In this document: one piece after another, positions 60,813 to 64,000 of the stretch | How the letters are laid out: each line of letters begins with the position of its first letter | Position numbering within the stretch: the stretch's first letter is position 1 | DNA from: Gammaproteobacteria bacterium | GTDB lineage: Bacteria; Pseudomonadota; Gammaproteobacteria; Steroidobacterales; JABDKV01 | Direction: 5' to 3' | Length of the DNA: 64,000 bases | NCBI GenBank assembly: GCA_013003425.1 | Contig: JABDJB010000067.1 | Span: forward strand, 1-64,000 | Translations under genes and position numbers: made by a program | Notes under the pieces: model-generated | The model's database searches: none | What the model saw: only the letters and a program-made list of their open reading frames with translations | Told to the model about the DNA's origin: nothing

Positions 60813-62800
60813 GCAACGGCCTCCTGGTCAGGAGCTATATCGACCAGCGGTACCTCGGCATCGACCATCTCGCCTTCAGCGAACAGTACTTTCTCGACCG
60901 TGCCGGCAGTGCGTGCCTGCACCGTGAACTCCATTTTCATTCCCTCGAGCACAACCAGCGGTTGTCCTTTCTCAACGCGGTCACCCGCGGCGACCCTGAT
61001 CGCAACGATGCGGCCCGGCATCGGCGAACCCGGATGGGCTGCGTCGTCGACATCCCCATCGCCTGCCGGGTAAGGATCTGTCAGCCGGAAACGCATGGCA
61101 GTTTCGCCGCTGCTTATCAACAGCTGACTGGCGTGACGCAGGATTCCAAATACCGCGCTGCGCGTATCAGCTTCGATGGTAAGCCGTTCGGCGCCGGCCG
61201 CGGCCGCGGTGACTGTCAGGTCGACATCATCGTACTGCACGCGGTAGCGATTACGGCCAGCCATCGACACGTCAACCGTTGCGGCAAACTGTCCGGGTGC
61301 TTCAAGTCGCAGCCGGGTGCGGCCACGCCCATTGGCCTGCCAGCCATCGGCGATATCCCATGGCGATCCGGCATAGGCTGATTTCAACTCACGTGCCCGC
61401 ACTTCGGCAACCGCTGCTACAGCCGGGTACAGGGGATCCGGCGCGGGCGCGGCGAGGAGGTCCGCGAGGTTGGCATCGATATAACCGGTATCCGCTTCGC
61501 CGGCGAGATAAACCGCGTCAGCAGCAATACGTCGCAGCAAATCGAGGTTTGTTGCTGGTCCGAACACAGCGGTGTTGGCCAGCGTATGACGCATTCTGGT
61601 TAGTGCGGCCTGGCGGTCAGCGCCGGCGCAAATCAGCTTGGCAATCATCGGGTCGTAATGGATGCTGACGAAATCGCCATCTTCGAAACCGGTGTCCAGC
61701 CTGGTTCCGTCGCCTGCCGGGCAGCAAAAACGATCGATGCGGCCGGTCGATGGCAGAAAATCCTGCGCCGGGTCCTCGGCGTAGATGCGTACTTCGATGG
61801 CGTGACCGTTGCTGCTCACCTGCTCCTGCGTCAATGGCAGTGGCTCGCCGCATGCCACCCGTAACTGCCACTCGACCAGGTCCTGGCCCGAGGTCAGCTC
61901 GGTAACCGGGTGCTCCACCTGCAGCCGGGTATTCATTTCCAGGAAGTAGAAGTTGCGCTCGCGGTCGACAATAAATTCGACCGTGCCCGCGTTACAGTAA
62001 TTTACAGCCCGTGCGGCCGCGACGGCCGCCTGGCCCATGCGTTCGCGCAACGGCGCGTCGAGAAAAGGCGACGGGCTCTCCTCTATGATCTTTTGGTAAC
62101 GGCGCTGGATTGAGCACTCACGTTCGTTGAGGTGCACGATGTTGCCGTGCGTGTCACCGAAAACCTGGAACTCGATATGCCGCGGCGACTGCAGATATTT
62201 TTCCAGCAGAAGCTGGTCGTCGCCGAACGCGCTGCGTGCTTCGCGTTGCGCACTTTCGATTGCCTGCGCCAGCTCACCGGGTTCGTGCACGATACGCATA
62301 CCCTTGCCGCCACCGCCGGCGCTGGCCTTGACCAGCAGCGGAAAGCCGACCTGCTGTGCATGCCGCTGCAGTGTCGCCAGTGACTGGTCCTCGCCATGGT
62401 AGCCCGGGATTGTCGGTACACCCGCTGTGTCCATCAGCGCCTTCGCTGCAGCTTTTGAGCCCATCTGTGCAATGGTCTGCGGTGCCGGTCCGATGAACGC
62501 AAGCCCGGCCGCGGCACAGCGCTCTGCAAACCGGGAACTTTCGGACAGGAAGCCGTAGCCGGGGTGAACAGCGTGCGCACCCGTTGCATGCGCAGCAGCC
62601 AGCAGCGCATCGACAGACAGGTACGAACGGGATGCTTCTGCCGGGCCGATATGAATTGCTTCATCGGCCAGGCGCACGTGGCGCGCACGAACATCGGCGT
62701 CGGAATACACGGCCACCGTCGCAACACCGAGGTGGCGGCATGTATCAATTATGCGGCAGGCGATTTCGCCGCGGTTGGCAATCAGTATTTTGTCGAACAT
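60809..62800 (-). CDS. liuD: Methylcrotonyl-CoA carboxylase biotin subunit (alpha)
   Basis: 663 residues. A biotin-carboxylase domain (about 1-445) shows FDKILIANRGEIACRII, the ATP-grasp VKASAGGGGKGMRIV and EMNTRLQVEHPVTE. A middle BT domain follows, and a C-terminal biotin-carrier domain has the biotinyl Lys in LEGMKMEFTV (about residue 629). It carboxylates methylcrotonyl-CoA together with the beta subunit at the right edge. Other acyl-CoA carboxylases share this layout; the flanking hydratase and HMG-CoA lyase settle the assignment. Confidence 0.95.
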   Translation of the reverse strand: MFDKILIANRGEIACRIIDTCRHLGVATVAVYSDADVRARHVRLADEAIHIGPAEASRSYLSVDALLAAAHATGAHAVHPGYGFLSESSRFAERCAAAGLAFIGPAPQTIAQMGSKAAAKALMDTAGVPTIPGYHGEDQSLATLQRHAQQVGFPLLVKASAGGGGKGMRIVHEPGELAQAIESAQREARSAFGDDQLLLEKYLQSPRHIEFQVFGDTHGNIVHLNERECSIQRRYQKIIEESPSPFLDAPLRERMGQAAVAAARAVNYCNAGTVEFIVDRERNFYFLEMNTRLQVEHPVTELTSGQDLVEWQLRVACGEPLPLTQEQVSSNGHAIEVRIYAEDPAQDFLPSTGRIDRFCCPAGDGTRLDTGFEDGDFVSIHYDPMIAKLICAGADRQAALTRMRHTLANTAVFGPATNLDLLRRIAADAVYLAGEADTGYIDANLADLLAAPAPDPLYPAVAAVAEVRARELKSAYAGSPWDIADGWQANGRGRTRLRLEAPGQFAATVDVSMAGRNRYRVQYDDVDLTVTAAAAGAERLTIEADTRSAVFGILRHASQLLISSGETAMRFRLTDPYPAGDGDVDDAAHPGSPMPGRIVAIRVAAGDRVEKGQPLVVLEGMKMEFTVQARTAGTVEKVLFAEGEMVDAEVPLVDIAPDQEAVA

Positions 62801-62863
62801 CGGTTTGATCCGGGCTGGACGCCCGGCCCCTCGCGCTTAGGGTCTACGGATCGCCACCCGGGG

Positions 62864-63655
62864 TCAATGCTGCCAGCTTGGCTTGCGTTTTTCGAGGAAG
62901 GCGCCGAGCCCCTCCTGGCCCTCCGGCGAGACGCGTATCTGGGCGATGATCTCGGCCGTGCGCCTTGAAATAGTCTGGTTCGATGAGCGATCAGTATGGC
63001 TGACCATGCCGATCAGTTCCTTGCTCTCACGGATAGCCATCGGACCGCCTTTCAGCAACAGCGTGGCCAGGTGTTCGACATGCGGGTTGAGCGCCTCCGG
63101 CGCAACTGTCTCGTGCAGCAGGCCGAGCCGCTCGGCGTGGGCCGCATCGAAGGCCTCGCCGGTCAGCATGTAGCGGCGTGACTGGCGCACGCCCAGGGCG
63201 GCTATGACGTACGGCGATATCACCGCGGGCGCCAGCCCGAGCCGCACTTCGCTCAGTGCGAATCGCGCATCGTTGCTGGCGACGGCAATATCGCAACAGG
63301 CAATCAGCCCGACGCCGCCGCCGTAGGCCGGACCGTTCACCTTGGCGATGGTTGGCTTGCCGATGGAATTGAGTACTGACATGAGTTCGGCCAGGCGCAG
63401 TGCGTCTTCGTAGTTTTGCCCCATGTCCAGGCTGGCGGTTTTTTTCATCCAGCTGATATCGCCGCCGGCACAGAAAGTATCGCCGCTGCCAGTAAGGATG
63501 ATTACGCGTACTTTGGTGTCGCGATCGGCATTGAGCAGCAGACCGGTCAGTAACGCAATCTGCGTGTCGTCGAAGGCGTTGTGCACCTCCGGACGGTTCA
63601 GGACCAGAGTGAGCACACCGTGCTCGTCCAGATTTTGCAGTACTGATTCCGCCAT
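62864..63655 (-). CDS. liuC: Methylglutaconyl-CoA hydratase
   Basis: 263-residue crotonase-family enzyme between the two MCC subunits, the standard position of the AUH-type hydratase that turns 3-methylglutaconyl-CoA into HMG-CoA. Segments: LNRPEVHNAFDDTQIALLTG, LTGSGDTFCAGGDISWMKK, NGPAYGGGVGLIACCDIAVA and RFALSEVRLGLAPAVISPYV. The pattern FALSEVRLGLxPAVISPYV is typical of the LiuC/AUH group. Confidence 0.94.
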   Translation of the reverse strand: MAESVLQNLDEHGVLTLVLNRPEVHNAFDDTQIALLTGLLLNADRDTKVRVIILTGSGDTFCAGGDISWMKKTASLDMGQNYEDALRLAELMSVLNSIGKPTIAKVNGPAYGGGVGLIACCDIAVASNDARFALSEVRLGLAPAVISPYVIAALGVRQSRRYMLTGEAFDAAHAERLGLLHETVAPEALNPHVEHLATLLLKGGPMAIRESKELIGMVSHTDRSSNQTISRRTAEIIAQIRVSPEGQEGLGAFLEKRKPSWQH

Positions 63656-63703
63656 ATACCGGCTAAAAATTGGAGTTACTTAAGAGTATAGACGGCTTTC
63701 GCG

Positions 63704-64000
63704 CTACATGCGGAAGACGCCGTAACCACGCGGCCCGACGTCGGCGGCGTTTGCCGCTGCGGCGATTGCGCAACCCAGAACGCGCCGGGTATCCAGCGGA
63801 TCTATCAGTCCGTCATCCCATAACCGGGCTGTCGCGTAGTAGGGGTGTCCCTGCTGTTCGTAGCGACCGCGTATGCTGTCGCGGTAGGCCTGCTCATCAG
63901 ACTCGGACCACGTCTCGTTGCGGGCCTGCGCGTTGTCCCGCTTGACAGTTGCCAGCACCGAAGCGGCCTGCTCTCCGCCCATTACCGAGATTCTCGCGTT
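63704..64000 (-). CDS. liuB: Methylcrotonyl-CoA carboxylase beta subunit, C-terminal part
   Basis: Only the last ~99 codons are in the window. Reading leftwards from the edge they give NARISVMGGEQAASVLATVK, and the chain ends RRVLGCAIAAAANAADVGPRGYGVFRM, the expected C-terminus of the carboxyltransferase subunit. RLWDDGLIDPLDTR is the conserved block before it. The gene continues beyond position 64000, where isovaleryl-CoA dehydrogenase (liuA) would be expected upstream. Confidence 0.93.
   Translation of the reverse strand, partial: NARISVMGGEQAASVLATVKRDNAQARNETWSESDEQAYRDSIRGRYEQQGHPYYATARLWDDGLIDPLDTRRVLGCAIAAAANAADVGPRGYGVFRM

Overview
The window is a dense, GC-rich bacterial chromosome segment. 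Genes sit on both strands in short operons, with many 1-4 nt overlaps. There is no IS element, prophage, rRNA or tRNA that I can see. Gene content points to an aerobic heterotrophic Gammaproteobacterium: malate synthase G, a ~1620-residue NAD-glutamate dehydrogenase, an ETF/ETF-QO system, a liu-type leucine pathway, ZapE, a FliA-type promoter, and REP-like palindromes of the kind common in Pseudomonas/Xanthomonadales relatives. I place it only loosely, near Xanthomonadales, Steroidobacterales or Woeseiaceae; this is inference.

Layout. 1-7.8 kb: end of a nitrilase, a five-unit REP-like array, a small membrane protein, an S46 dipeptidyl-peptidase, an APH-fold kinase coupled to an HMG-CoA synthase, and a divergent MATE exporter. 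7.8-11.2 kb: an orphan cyclic-nucleotide-binding protein divergent from a tightly overlapping molybdenum-cofactor operon moaA-moaC-mobA-moaD-moaE. 11.2-13.8 kb: a perfect 31-bp inverted repeat, an AlkB-family demethylase, a two-domain VOC protein, a DUF72 protein and more REP-like DNA. 13.8-18.6 kb: a non-homologous end-joining module (ligD divergent from ku) followed by a MerR-HTH/TPR protein and a P-loop kinase. 18.7-25.3 kb: an unknown large membrane protein, a PAP2-DUF2891-glutaredoxin-MFS operon and an AidB-like flavoprotein. 25.5-28.2 kb: a c-di-GMP pair (degenerate HD-GYP plus EAL) behind a textbook FliA (sigma-28) promoter. 28.3-35 kb: DUF962, a membrane protein/PadR operon with a palindromic operator, an APH-kinase/acyl-CoA-dehydrogenase pair divergent from a crotonase, a MAPEG protein and a NYN-LOTUS protein. 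35-43.3 kb: NAD-GDH, malate synthase G and a secreted calcium-loop protein. 43.4-50.3 kb: 2-oxoacid dehydrogenase E1a-E1b-E2, divergent from tryptophan dioxygenase, 4-hydroxyphenylpyruvate dioxygenase, maleylacetoacetate isomerase and a DCC protein. 50.3-64 kb: a DUF5916 outer-membrane protein, then one long leftward run: MCC-beta, methylglutaconyl-CoA hydratase, MCC-alpha, HMG-CoA lyase, SDR, ETF-QO, EtfB, EtfA, acetoacetate-CoA ligase and ZapE.

Together the metabolic genes describe life on amino acids and acyl-CoAs. A BCKDH-like complex, the leucine pathway and ETF feed electrons to ubiquinone and yield acetoacetate, which is re-activated by its own ligase. Trp and Tyr oxidation start in a neighbouring operon. 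NAD-GDH returns glutamate carbon to the TCA cycle and GlcB handles glyoxylate. The observations I rate highest are the FliA promoter in front of the c-di-GMP pair, the 31-bp inverted repeat that also supplies the end of the AlkB protein, the HMG-CoA synthase/kinase pair, the kinase/ACAD/crotonase locus, and the NHEJ neighbourhood with its overlapping divergent -10 boxes. I did not find an unmistakably new defence or mobile system.
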